Shown here: positions 37,590-45,702 of the stretch, piece by piece
Layout of the letters: each line of letters starts with the position of its first letter
Position numbering within the stretch: position 1 is the stretch's first letter
Source of the DNA: Paenibacillus glycanilyticus
Lineage (GTDB): Bacteria; Bacillota; Bacilli; Paenibacillales; Paenibacillaceae
NCBI RefSeq assembly: GCF_030161375.1
Contig: NZ_BSSQ01000001.1
Location: forward strand, 1-64,000
Reading direction: 5' to 3'
DNA: 64,000 bases
Translations under genes and position numbers: made by a program
Notes under the pieces: generated by a model
Seen by the model: the letters and a program-made list of their open reading frames with translations, nothing else
Databases searched by the model: none
Told to the model about the DNA's origin: nothing

Positions 37590-38801
37590 GTGTCTGCTTA
37601 TCATGCATTAACCGAACAAGAAGCGATTGAACTCGCAGGACGACTCGAAGGGTTTTTCCCTGCTGGAGCTGCGTTGAACTGCCGAGAAATCGGCGATGGA
37701 AACTTGAATCTCGTCTTCCACATTACCGATCCCGCAAGCGGAAAGAGCCTTATCATGAAACAAGCCCTTCCATACGCGAAGGTCGTTGGCGAATCCTGGC
37801 CGTTGTCGCTTGACCGCGCCCGTATCGAAAGCGAATCGCTTATTCTTCAGAACAAGCTCGCTCCGGGACTGGTGCCGGCGGTTTACAAATATGACGCTGA
37901 GCTTGCTCTCACCGTTATGGAAGACCTGAGTGACCACCTCATTATGCGACATGGTCTGATCAAAGGGATTCGTTATCCGAAATTTGCGGATGATATCTCT
38001 ACCTTTATGGCCAATACGTTGTTCTTCACTTCGGATCTCGGCATGAATCAACAAGAGAAAAAGCAAAACGTCAAAGCGTTCATTAATCCGGATTTGTGCA
38101 AAATAACGGAAGACCTGATCTTCGACGATCCTTACACGGTCTCCGCTAACAATAATATCGATTCTGCTATCGAAGATGCTGCGGCTGCCCTTCGCGAAGA
38201 TCAAGCACTCCATCTTGAAGTTGCCCTTCTCCGCGAGAAGTTCCTGACCAGCGCGCAAGCTTTGCTGCATGGCGATCTTCATACGGGAAGCGTGTTCGCC
38301 ACGCCGGAATCCACCAAAGTGATCGACCCTGAATTTGCTTACTACGGCCCGATCGGCTTTGATATCGGCGCGGTTATTGCCAACCTGCTTCTTAATTATG
38401 CCGGCCAAGGCCACTGGATCAAGGACGAGAAAGAGCTTGCCGATTTCCGCAATTACCTGCTTGAGACGATCCGCGATACATGGACCAAGTTCGACCAGAA
38501 ATTCCGCGCTTTATGGAATGCGCATGGCGTAGACCGCATGGCTAACGAAACGGCTGGCTATCAGGATCTGTACATGAGCCGTCTGCTTCAGGACGCCATT
38601 GGTTATGCCGGCTGCAAAGTTGTGCGCCGCGTAGTTGGTCTCGCGCATGTTGCCGATATTGATACGATTCCGGATGCGGCGGCACGCGAGCGGGCTGAGC
38701 GCCTCGCTCTGGAGATTGGTACATCCCTTATTCATATGAACCGCCGTGCGGTATCCATTGAGCAAGCGATTGACGTTGTCTTGACCGCTGTAGCAAAATA
38801 G
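37590..38801 (+). CDS. mtnK: S-methyl-5-thioribose kinase MtnK
   Basis: 403 residues. Phosphorylates methylthioribose in the methionine salvage pathway. Choline-kinase-like fold with the family's GDGNLNLVFHI nucleotide loop, the catalytic HGDLHTGSVF and the metal-binding IDPEFAYYGPIGFD. The start is GTG at 37590, 7 bases after GGAGGTGG. Followed after 36 bp by mtnA, with which it forms an operon. Confidence 0.96.
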   Translation: MSAYHALTEQEAIELAGRLEGFFPAGAALNCREIGDGNLNLVFHITDPASGKSLIMKQALPYAKVVGESWPLSLDRARIESESLILQNKLAPGLVPAVYKYDAELALTVMEDLSDHLIMRHGLIKGIRYPKFADDISTFMANTLFFTSDLGMNQQEKKQNVKAFINPDLCKITEDLIFDDPYTVSANNNIDSAIEDAAAALREDQALHLEVALLREKFLTSAQALLHGDLHTGSVFATPESTKVIDPEFAYYGPIGFDIGAVIANLLLNYAGQGHWIKDEKELADFRNYLLETIRDTWTKFDQKFRALWNAHGVDRMANETAGYQDLYMSRLLQDAIGYAGCKVVRRVVGLAHVADIDTIPDAAARERAERLALEIGTSLIHMNRRAVSIEQAIDVVLTAVAK

Positions 38802-38837
38802 TAAGCCGCAATACTGATACAAGAGAGGAATTGCAAG

Positions 38838-39896
38838 ATGACTACAACCAATTATGAAGGCCTTCAATCCGTCATTTGGCATGACGACAAGCTGGACCTG
38901 CTCGATCAACGGCTTCTGCCGGAAGAAATCGTATATTTGCCGCTTGTGACAAAAGAAGATGTATGGGAAGCGATCCGCCATTTGAAGGTAAGAGGAGCTC
39001 CTGCAATCGGAATCGCTGCTGCGTATGGCGTTGCACTCGGAAGCCGCTCGGCTGAATCCGCGGAAGCTTGGCTCGCCGATGTCCGCCAAGCAGCGGAATA
39101 CCTCGCAACTTCCCGCCCTACGGCGGTCAATCTGTTCTGGGCTCTTGACCGGATGAAAGCCCGTGCCGAAGCTCTAGCTTCCGAAGGCCATTCGCTTGAA
39201 GCGCTCAAGCAGGCGTTATTAGACGAAGCCATCGCCATTCAGAGCGAAGACGAAGAAACAAACCGCATGATCGGCGAACATGCATTGTCGCTGTTCCAAG
39301 ACGATATCGGCGTACTGACGCATTGCAACGCCGGCGGACTGGCTACAGCCAAATACGGTACGGCGCTTGCGCCGTTTTATCTGGCGAAGGAACGCGGCAT
39401 GAACATCCGCGTCTTTGCCGACGAGACTCGTCCTGTCCTGCAAGGCGCGCGTTTGACTGCGTTCGAGCTGCAGCAAGCAGGCGTAGACGTTACGCTCATT
39501 TGCGATAACATGGCCGGACATGTCATGTCCAAAGGCTGGGTAAATGCCGTAATCGTGGGAACAGACCGTGTTGCCGCTAACGGTGACGTAGCGAACAAAA
39601 TCGGCACTTACAGTGTTGCCGTACTAGCCAAAGCGCATGGCATCCCGTTTTATGTAGCTTGCCCGCTCTCGACGATCGACCTCAATACGCCAACCGGCGC
39701 GGAGATTCCGATCGAAGAGCGTAATGCGGAGGAGATCACGGAAGGCTTCGGCAAACGTACGGCTCCGCAAGGCGTTAAGGTATACAACCCTGCATTTGAT
39801 ATTACGCCTAACGAATACGTGACAGCGATTATTACGGAGAAAGGCATTATCGAAGCGCCTTTTGACGTGAATTTGAAAAAGCTGTTTGAATCCTAA
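38838..39896 (+). CDS. mtnA: S-methyl-5-thioribose-1-phosphate isomerase MtnA
   Basis: 352 residues. Converts the product of MtnK to methylthioribulose 1-phosphate. Family signatures are [25 protein letters not shown] (catalytic Cys), [14 protein letters not shown] and [19 protein letters not shown] (catalytic Asp). ATG with AGAGAGGA upstream. The remaining salvage genes are not in the window. Confidence 0.97.
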   Translation: MTTTNYEGLQSVIWHDDKLDLLDQRLLPEEIVYLPLVTKEDVWEAIRHLKVRGAPAIGIAAAYGVALGSRSAESAEAWLADVRQAAEYLATSRPTAVNLFWALDRMKARAEALASEGHSLEALKQALLDEAIAIQSEDEETNRMIGEHALSLFQDDIGVLTHCNAGGLATAKYGTALAPFYLAKERGMNIRVFADETRPVLQGARLTAFELQQAGVDVTLICDNMAGHVMSKGWVNAVIVGTDRVAANGDVANKIGTYSVAVLAKAHGIPFYVACPLSTIDLNTPTGAEIPIEERNAEEITEGFGKRTAPQGVKVYNPAFDITPNEYVTAIITEKGIIEAPFDVNLKKLFES

Positions 39897-39908
39897 TTCC
39901 ATGAAGAT

Positions 39909-39945
39909 AAGGCAGTCTCCGTTATGACAAGGAGGCTGCCTTTTT
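39909..39945 (+). terminator. Terminator of mtnKA
   Basis: Hairpin AAGGCAGTCTCC/GGAGGCTGCCTT (one G-T pair) followed by TTTTT. Confidence 0.88.
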
Positions 39946-39961
39946 CATGTGCACTCGTGTG

Positions 39962-40267
39962 CTATATCATCAAACGGAGGGCATCTGTTCCGTTCATTCC
40001 AACCGTGATGCCAAGTGCTTCCGCAGTAGTTGTAACGGATTCAAGAGGCGCCGCAAGCAATTCCTCCAGCGTTTTCACTCCAACTGCTCTACCCGCTATA
40101 ATCTCTCTATCTTTCAGTCGGTCATTAAGCAGCCCCACATCCAAAGCACCGCACATGATATAACCTCTATCCGTTGAGATCGCAAGCAAAGTTGTTTTGG
40201 GCAACTTCACCTCAACGCCAAGAGCGGTTACACCTTCTCCAAGCGGCACAGGAACCATTCTCATCAT
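39962..40267 (-). CDS. yunC: DUF1805 protein (YunC-like)
   Basis: 101 residues. Matches DUF1805: VEVKLPKTTLLAISTDRGYIMCGALDV followed by a short C-terminal half. Function unknown. The ATG at 40267 is preferred because AGGAGG lies 8 bases before it; an upstream GTG overlaps the ribosome site. Convergent with mtnA. Confidence 0.8.
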   Translation of the reverse strand: MMRMVPVPLGEGVTALGVEVKLPKTTLLAISTDRGYIMCGALDVGLLNDRLKDREIIAGRAVGVKTLEELLAAPLESVTTTAEALGITVGMNGTDALRLMI

Positions 40268-40438
40268 TCTGGACACCTCCTTTACAACAGGCCATGACAG
40301 GTCAGTTCGAACCGCAAGAACATTATATGCAGAACCTGCGAAGCAGTGTTGGTCACCTGCTCATTTTTGGGACTATGTGGACATCTTATTTGATGATATA
40401 GTTAATGTTATGTTTGCATAACTTAGTCCGGAGGAACT

Positions 40439-40921
40439 ATGAACCCAACACAATCGGCCCGCACAAACTCATATGTATTCCAGGTTGAATTACTTATTGA
40501 AGGAGACAGCAACGGCGCTGCTTTGGAGAAGCTGATCAAGTCGCTTAACCAAGGCGGTTATACGGATTACCGCATCCTAAACGGCATTCAGCTCGGACGA
40601 ATCATTGATCAACGCAAGTCAGAATTGCCGGGAATACAGCAAATTCCCGTACCGCCGTTCGTCAAACCGGCAGCTCCGGCTCCCGCAACCGCAGCATCCG
40701 CGGTTCCCTCAATAAACAACGGCCTCGAATCCTTCCGGGCATGCATGAAAAACAATAAATTAATACGGCTGATCGTAAACAAAGGGCTTGGCATCAAGCT
40801 CAGCATCCCTTGCCGCATTCTGAATATCGATGAACAAGGTCATCTGGTCACGGTTTATCATGTGGACGAGAAGCAAGTGTATACGTTCAGATTGAACGAA
40901 ATCGAGGATTTTCAAGTATAA
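40439..40921 (+). CDS. Hypothetical cytoplasmic protein
   Basis: 160 residues in two parts joined by a Pro/Ala linker (PVPPFVKPAAPAPATAASAVPS). Residues 10-62 form a small domain, and residues 95-160 look like a beta-barrel (LGIKLSIPCRILNIDEQGHLVTVYHVDEKQVYTF). CGGAGGAACT precedes the ATG. Not recognised by family; the tandem small-domain layout hints at a nucleotide- or RNA-binding adaptor, but this is speculation. Confidence 0.7.
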   Translation: MNPTQSARTNSYVFQVELLIEGDSNGAALEKLIKSLNQGGYTDYRILNGIQLGRIIDQRKSELPGIQQIPVPPFVKPAAPAPATAASAVPSINNGLESFRACMKNNKLIRLIVNKGLGIKLSIPCRILNIDEQGHLVTVYHVDEKQVYTFRLNEIEDFQV

Positions 40922-40936
40922 ACAACCAAATAAAGG

Positions 40937-40983
40937 GGGTGTCCCATAAGTCATGAAAATGACGATGGGACACCCTGTTTTTT
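40937..40983 (+). terminator. Terminator after the hypothetical gene at 40439
   Basis: Stem GGGTGTCCCA/TGGGACACCC with a 19-nt loop, then TGTTTTTTG. Confidence 0.85.
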
Positions 40984-41031
40984 GTTTAGGTAAACCAGCT
41001 GCCTGCGCATTAAATGTTCTTCCAATCGCCA

Positions 41032-41130
41032 TTGCTCAGGGATTCCCTTTAATCAACGAGGTAAGGTAGGAATCCCTGAGCAAAAGCGACCGCTTCAAAG
41101 CTTTCTGAAAGAAAGCTACTTCGTAAGCAT
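41032..41130. repeat. Inverted-repeat element in a gene-free stretch
   Basis: TTGCTCAGGGATTCC (41032-41046) is repeated inverted as GGAATCCCTGAGCAA (41069-41083), a perfect 15-bp stem. It is followed by AAAGCTTTCTGAAAGAAAGCT and CTTCGTAAGCAT, the last shared with the repeats between cotJA and cotJB. Together with the transposase remnant this fills the 600-bp gap 40922-41525. Confidence 0.65.
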
Positions 41131-41265
41131 AAACTTCGCTTCTCCAGAATCATTTAATCCTCCGTCTGCCTTTAACCTGTTCATGAAATGCTCAAACAAA
41201 AAGAAGCCAACCCTTGTTAAAATGGAGGTACCACCCAACCATTCTAAGTAAAGAGAGGCTTCTTT

Positions 41266-41385
41266 ATGTACAAAGAATATAACATGGATTAACTGTCCTT
41301 GCCAATGGACTTGCAAGAAGATATCCCCGAAAATCATCTCGCACGCGTCATCAACGATACGGTCAATCGCTTAGATATGAACTGA
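41266..41385 (+). pseudogene. IS1182-family transposase remnant (N-terminus only)
   Basis: Translates as MYKEYNMD, stop, LSLPMDLQEDIPENHLARVI, NDTVNRLDMN, stop. This is the conserved start of IS1182-type transposases, with TAA in place of a Gln codon. Nothing of the remaining 400 or so residues is left. The AGAGAGGCTTC leader before it and a hairpin (41402-41442, AAAATAGTGCTGCA/TGCAGCACTATTTT) after it are probably also element sequence. Confidence 0.75.
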
Positions 41386-41525
41386 AGAAAGCAGCAAGAA
41401 CAAAAATAGTGCTGCAAGGGTAACCCTATGCAGCACTATTTTCATAAGAATCACTCTTTATTTACTAATGCGAGCCGTCTTTAAAGTGAGCGATCACCTT
41501 TGAGACGGCCCCTTGTTATGAATAA

Positions 41526-43424
41526 TCAGATATAGGCCGCTCCAAGCATTTGTTCAATGGCCGTGCTAGACACAGGTGGACTCCAGAAGTAACCTTGCAT
41601 TTCATCGCAATTATGCTTGCGCAAAAACTCCATTTGCTCCTCGTTCTCGACGCCTTCGGCAATAACTTGAATGTTCAAGTTATGGGCCATCGCGATAATA
41701 GCGGCAACAATCTCCGCATCGCTAGGATCCTGCTGGATATCCCTAACGAAGGAACGGTCGATCTTGAGACGGTCGATCGGGAAGTTCTTCAAGTAATGGA
41801 AGGAGCTATAGCCGGTTCCGAAATCGTCCACGCTTATCCCAATGCCCATATGGGTAAGTTCCAGCAGGCAACGGGAGACATGGCCCGTATCCATCGTCAT
41901 GGACTCGGTAATTTCCAAGTCTAAATATTCCGGTTTGAGGCCCGTCTTCTGCAACACGGAAGCAACCTTGCTCGCAAGGTCCTGCTGCACGAATTGCCTG
42001 ATCGAGAGGTTGACCGATACCGGCATAGGCGGTAGACCGGCATCTTGCCAGGCTTTACTCTGGCGGCATGCCTCCTCCAGCACCCAATCCCCGATCTGGA
42101 CGATCATTCCGCTCTCTTCGGCTATTGGAATGAAATCGCCTGGAGGAATCATCCCTCTCACCGGATGTTTCCAGCGAACAAGCGCTTCGACCCCCACCAT
42201 CATGCCGGATATCATATCGTATTGCGGTTGATAATGCAGAATAAATTCCTTGCGTTGAATGGCGCGGTACATCTCGTGTTGAAGCGTCAAGCGTTCGAAT
42301 GAAGAATTGCTCCAGCTCTCGGAATATAGCATGCTGTCGTTTTTTCCGCTCTCCTTCACCTTTACAAGCGCAATGTCCGCTTTCTTGAGAAGGGAATAGC
42401 CGTCATCTTCACTCAATAGGCTCGTCACAGCCCCGAGACTTGCCGTAATATGCAACGGGAACCCTTTCAGCTCGAAAGGCTCGTCAATCGCGTGCAAAAG
42501 CTTCCGGGACCAGTCAGCAAGCTGCTCTTCCGACTCGATATCCTGCAGTAATATAACAAATTCGTCGCCTTCCAGACGGGCTACGATACCCTGTTCGCCA
42601 ACCGCGCTTGTCAGCCGTTCCGCAACTTGAAGAAGAAGCATATCTCCAAACTCTCTTCCAAACGATGCGTTAACTAGCTTGAAACGGTCAAGGTCCAAAT
42701 AACAAAGGCCAATCATACGGTTATGTTCTCTTGCAAATGCAAGCGTCTCGTTCATGCGGATATGGAATAACGTCCTGTTCGGGAGTCCGGTCATATCGTC
42801 GTAATAAGCCATGTAACGGATCCGCTCTATGTTGCGCTTCCGATCGCTTAAATCTTGACTGACAATAACGGTTCCTATCACTTCGTCTTCCTTCAGCATT
42901 GGAGAACTGATAATTTGAAGCTCCAGCGGAAATCCAGACCGGTGCGTAATGTTAATATTGCGCTGCTCCGATTTACCTTGAAGCGCATGATCCAGCATTT
43001 CCTGCAGACTGCTGCGGCTTCCCGGTTCTACCAACGGAGCAAGAGGCGCGCCCAGAAGATCAGCCCGCATATAGCCTAACGTATTGCTGGATGCCACATT
43101 CATCTCCATAATAACGCCATCCCGATCCAAAATAGCGAGCGGAACAGCTTCCGATTGGAGCAATGTCTCAACAATTGGCGTATGGAAGTTCCGGAAACCG
43201 ATCAGTTGACGATCCTTGGCAAACAAAACTATCGATATGATAATCGCCGCAACGGCAATTATTGACGAAATCCATTCCAACACGGGGTCGGCGTTCCTAT
43301 ACAAGGCAGCTGCGGTAAACAGCGTCGCGACAATGGCAATCGTAAGAGCGGCTGTTCGCAGAATAGGATAAAACCGCGAAATTTGGAGCCGTCTGTTAGG
43401 CGAACCGTCCATCCGTTTCGTCAC
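41526..43424 (-). CDS. Membrane PAS-GGDEF-EAL cyclic-di-GMP protein
   Basis: 632 residues. Two membrane helices (about 24-44 and 50-70), a PAS domain (about 80-195), a GGDEF domain (about 200-360) and an EAL domain (about 375-625). The GGDEF signature is changed to EGDEF, so cyclase activity is doubtful. The EAL domain looks active: EALVRWKHP, NLSIRQF, EITES, DDFGTGYSS and DRLKIDRSF. Most likely a phosphodiesterase with GTP or PAS sensing. Third cyclic-di-GMP gene in the window. It is encoded alone. Confidence 0.9.
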   Translation of the reverse strand: MTKRMDGSPNRRLQISRFYPILRTAALTIAIVATLFTAAALYRNADPVLEWISSIIAVAAIIISIVLFAKDRQLIGFRNFHTPIVETLLQSEAVPLAILDRDGVIMEMNVASSNTLGYMRADLLGAPLAPLVEPGSRSSLQEMLDHALQGKSEQRNINITHRSGFPLELQIISSPMLKEDEVIGTVIVSQDLSDRKRNIERIRYMAYYDDMTGLPNRTLFHIRMNETLAFAREHNRMIGLCYLDLDRFKLVNASFGREFGDMLLLQVAERLTSAVGEQGIVARLEGDEFVILLQDIESEEQLADWSRKLLHAIDEPFELKGFPLHITASLGAVTSLLSEDDGYSLLKKADIALVKVKESGKNDSMLYSESWSNSSFERLTLQHEMYRAIQRKEFILHYQPQYDMISGMMVGVEALVRWKHPVRGMIPPGDFIPIAEESGMIVQIGDWVLEEACRQSKAWQDAGLPPMPVSVNLSIRQFVQQDLASKVASVLQKTGLKPEYLDLEITESMTMDTGHVSRCLLELTHMGIGISVDDFGTGYSSFHYLKNFPIDRLKIDRSFVRDIQQDPSDAEIVAAIIAMAHNLNIQVIAEGVENEEQMEFLRKHNCDEMQGYFWSPPVSSTAIEQMLGAAYI

Positions 43425-43686
43425 GCACCAACTTCCTTCCTCTTGTCAGTTCATGCAAAGTTAGATTCATTATAAACGAAATGAGGATGATGGTATAGAA
43501 ATATTTACTAAATCTATAAAAACTTCTTGTAGAAATAAGGCGAGTTATGTCGAATAACAAGGTAATTCGCCCGTTTTCTGATTTTTTCCTAGCATTTCAG
43601 TCCTATTTGAAGATGCATTATTCCCATTTTCCACAATATAAAAAGGCCGCTCCAACGATAGCGATGAGCAAGCCTTGATATACTTC

Positions 43687-44070
43687 TTATTCTTTTTTTC
43701 CGGCACGCCATGCCGCTGTTGCAATACAACCCCAGCCCGCCAGGAAAGCTACGCCGCCAAGCGGAGTAATGGCCCCAAGAATGCCAACATCCGTTAAAGC
43801 AAGTACGTATAAGCTTCCGCTAAACAAAACAATTCCGGCGATCAGCAAACGGGATCCCACTCTGATCAGCTTGGAGTCTCCGATTCGGCCAGCAAGCAAA
43901 GACACGAGCATTAATCCTAGAGCATGATACATATGGTACCGGACACCGGTTTCATAAACCTCCAGCATATCCTCGGACAAAGTATCCTTTAAACCGTGGG
44001 CGCCAAAGGCGCCAAGAGCTACGGCAAGCGCAGCGCCAATTGCTCCGTACGCAAAATATTTATAAGACAT
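43687..44070 (-). CDS. DUF423 membrane protein (YwdK-like)
   Basis: 127 residues from the ATG at 44070. Four hydrophobic segments with the family motifs GAFGAHGLKD, YETGVRYHMYHALGL and SGSLYVLALTD. Function unknown. AAGGGATG upstream. Divergent from the DUF4190 gene. Confidence 0.88.
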   Translation of the reverse strand: MSYKYFAYGAIGAALAVALGAFGAHGLKDTLSEDMLEVYETGVRYHMYHALGLMLVSLLAGRIGDSKLIRVGSRLLIAGIVLFSGSLYVLALTDVGILGAITPLGGVAFLAGWGCIATAAWRAGKKE

Positions 44071-44145
44071 CCTGTTTTCATCCCTTTCATGTTTGTGTAT
44101 AATCTTACAAGTAAATCCACCTATTGCAAAGGAGTCGATCTTTCT

Positions 44146-44655
44146 TTGGAAGAACCACGCCATCCATCGGATCCGCATAATAGCTCGCCCGCAAATCCCG
44201 AGCAGCCTTATGATAACCCATACGCATCAAGACCTGAACAGCCGTTTGCTCCGGTCAGAGACAATGAACCCATGAAACAATCGGGCCTTGGCATCGCTTC
44301 TTTCATCCTGGCACTCGTTACCGTTCTCCTTGTCGTTGGCTCCATTATCGGCGTCACCGTATTCGTCAGCTCGGTCGCGGACGATGCGCAAGGCTTTCTG
44401 AACGAGATGGAAACTATGGAGGGGGATTCTCTCCCATCAGACTTCGTGCCGATTCTGATAGCAGGGCTATGTATCCTCGCTTCCATCGGTGTCGCTATTG
44501 TCGGCTTGATTCTCGGCATTATTGGCGCCGCACAGAAAAATCGCCGCAAAGTATTTGCCATTATCGGCATTGTGCTGAACGGGCTCATAGTGCTTGGAAC
44601 AGCCGGCCTTGTCATTATAGGTCTTGTCTCCGCTGCCGCGCAATCGACAATTTAG
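44146..44655 (+). CDS. DUF4190-type membrane protein
   Basis: 169 residues. A Pro/Asn-rich cytoplasmic N-terminus (about 45 residues) is followed by paired hydrophobic segments (SGLGIASFILALVTVLLVVG; later GLCILASIGVAIVGLILGIIG and IIGIVLNGLIVLGTAGLVIIG). The start is a TTG at 44146 with AAAGGAG about 11 bases upstream. Function unknown. Confidence 0.75.
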   Translation: MEEPRHPSDPHNSSPANPEQPYDNPYASRPEQPFAPVRDNEPMKQSGLGIASFILALVTVLLVVGSIIGVTVFVSSVADDAQGFLNEMETMEGDSLPSDFVPILIAGLCILASIGVAIVGLILGIIGAAQKNRRKVFAIIGIVLNGLIVLGTAGLVIIGLVSAAAQSTI

Positions 44656-44662
44656 CAACAAA

Positions 44663-44706
44663 TACAAAGAAGAGGCAGCCCTATACGGGATTGCCTCTTC
44701 TTTGTA
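44663..44706. terminator. Bidirectional terminator
   Basis: Perfect 15-bp stem TACAAAGAAGAGGCA/TGCCTCTTCTTTGTA between the convergent genes ending at 44655 and 44709. Confidence 0.9.
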
Positions 44707-44708
44707 TA

Positions 44709-45524
44709 TTAGCCAAGCTGGATAGCTACCGACTTATTGATGTCTGCAATTTTACGTTCATAACCGTCTATCTTCGTCTGCTGATCGATTATTTGTTTCG
44801 CCACGCTACTGAGCGTAGTGAGCGAACGAAGAGAGGTATTTCCATCATAACTTCGCAAGGCGTATAACAAGTCGCTCCACTCGGACGATTTTTGCTTGTT
44901 CAGCTGGCTAATGGCAGTCTTGGCTATTGAGACTTTCCGTTCTTCATCCGTAATGGCATCAAGTTGGGCGCGCAGACGTTTCATTTTGTCGTTCGCGGCT
45001 GTTTTGGCCGTGCTTAACCCAGACTGCGCGCTTCGAATTTCTTCTTTGGCGCTCCTCACGGATATTTCCAGCAAATCCACTTTCAGCTGAACGGCTGCCG
45101 TCAGCTCTTTTATCCCGAACTTTCTAGCCGTCCTGAGCTCCGCTTGCGCAGCCTCATACCGGTTGAACAAGGGCTGGTAATAAGATTTCAGCTGAGTGAT
45201 TTTCTTGTCCAGCGCATCGAGCTTGGCTTTGTCGATCAGCCTGATTTTCTGCCGAAGTTCAGATTCCTTGCTATCGTTCGTTGCGGCAGCCGCCTTCATT
45301 CTCGTATCCTGGTACCCGATCGTATTCTGCTGCTGGACAAAACTCTGGTACAACGCCTGAAGCTTAGATGCATCTGCTGATGCCATACCCGCTTTGGTCT
45401 TGTCGAACTGCTTCTGTGCCGTCGCGGACAACACGTTTACTGCCGCATCCGCAATTGCTGTAGGGAGCAGAGCGGACAGAATCAGGGTCAGTAGCAAAGC
45501 TACCGCCGGCAATCGAGTTTTCAT
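44709..45524 (-). CDS. Secreted coiled-coil protein
   Basis: 271 residues from the ATG at 45524, with GGAGGAG about 10 bases upstream. Signal peptide (LPAVALLLTLILSALLPTAI, cleavage after about ADA), then almost wholly helical and charged with long coiled coils (residues about 60-230). No catalytic motif. Such proteins are common in Paenibacillus surfaces; role unknown. Confidence 0.75.
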   Translation of the reverse strand: MKTRLPAVALLLTLILSALLPTAIADAAVNVLSATAQKQFDKTKAGMASADASKLQALYQSFVQQQNTIGYQDTRMKAAAATNDSKESELRQKIRLIDKAKLDALDKKITQLKSYYQPLFNRYEAAQAELRTARKFGIKELTAAVQLKVDLLEISVRSAKEEIRSAQSGLSTAKTAANDKMKRLRAQLDAITDEERKVSIAKTAISQLNKQKSSEWSDLLYALRSYDGNTSLRSLTTLSSVAKQIIDQQTKIDGYERKIADINKSVAIQLG

Positions 45525-45581
45525 ACTAATAACTCCTCCTTGTTTCAAGCAATTCATAGCGGCAACTATGCACGCAAACGC

Positions 45582-45632
45582 AAAAAAGCACCCTCCAAAC
45601 CAAGCCGTAAAAGGCTGGTTCGAAGGGTGCTT
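45582..45632 (-). terminator. Terminator of sbcDC
   Basis: Long hairpin AAGCACCCTTCGAACCAGCC/GGCTTGGTTTGGAGGGTGCTT on the minus strand, followed by TTTTTT. It lies about 70 bp after the sbcC stop. Confidence 0.88.
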
Positions 45633-45702
45633 CCCGTCCGATCATCATGTTGCCGCATATGTTCTTTCACTATACGGCTTGTCCGAACGAGGTGTCAACC
45701 TA

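Noticed and set aside
43538-43571. GGCGAGTTA/TAATTCGCC hairpin
   Set aside because: Imperfect, and no gene ends there in a matching orientation, so not called a terminator.
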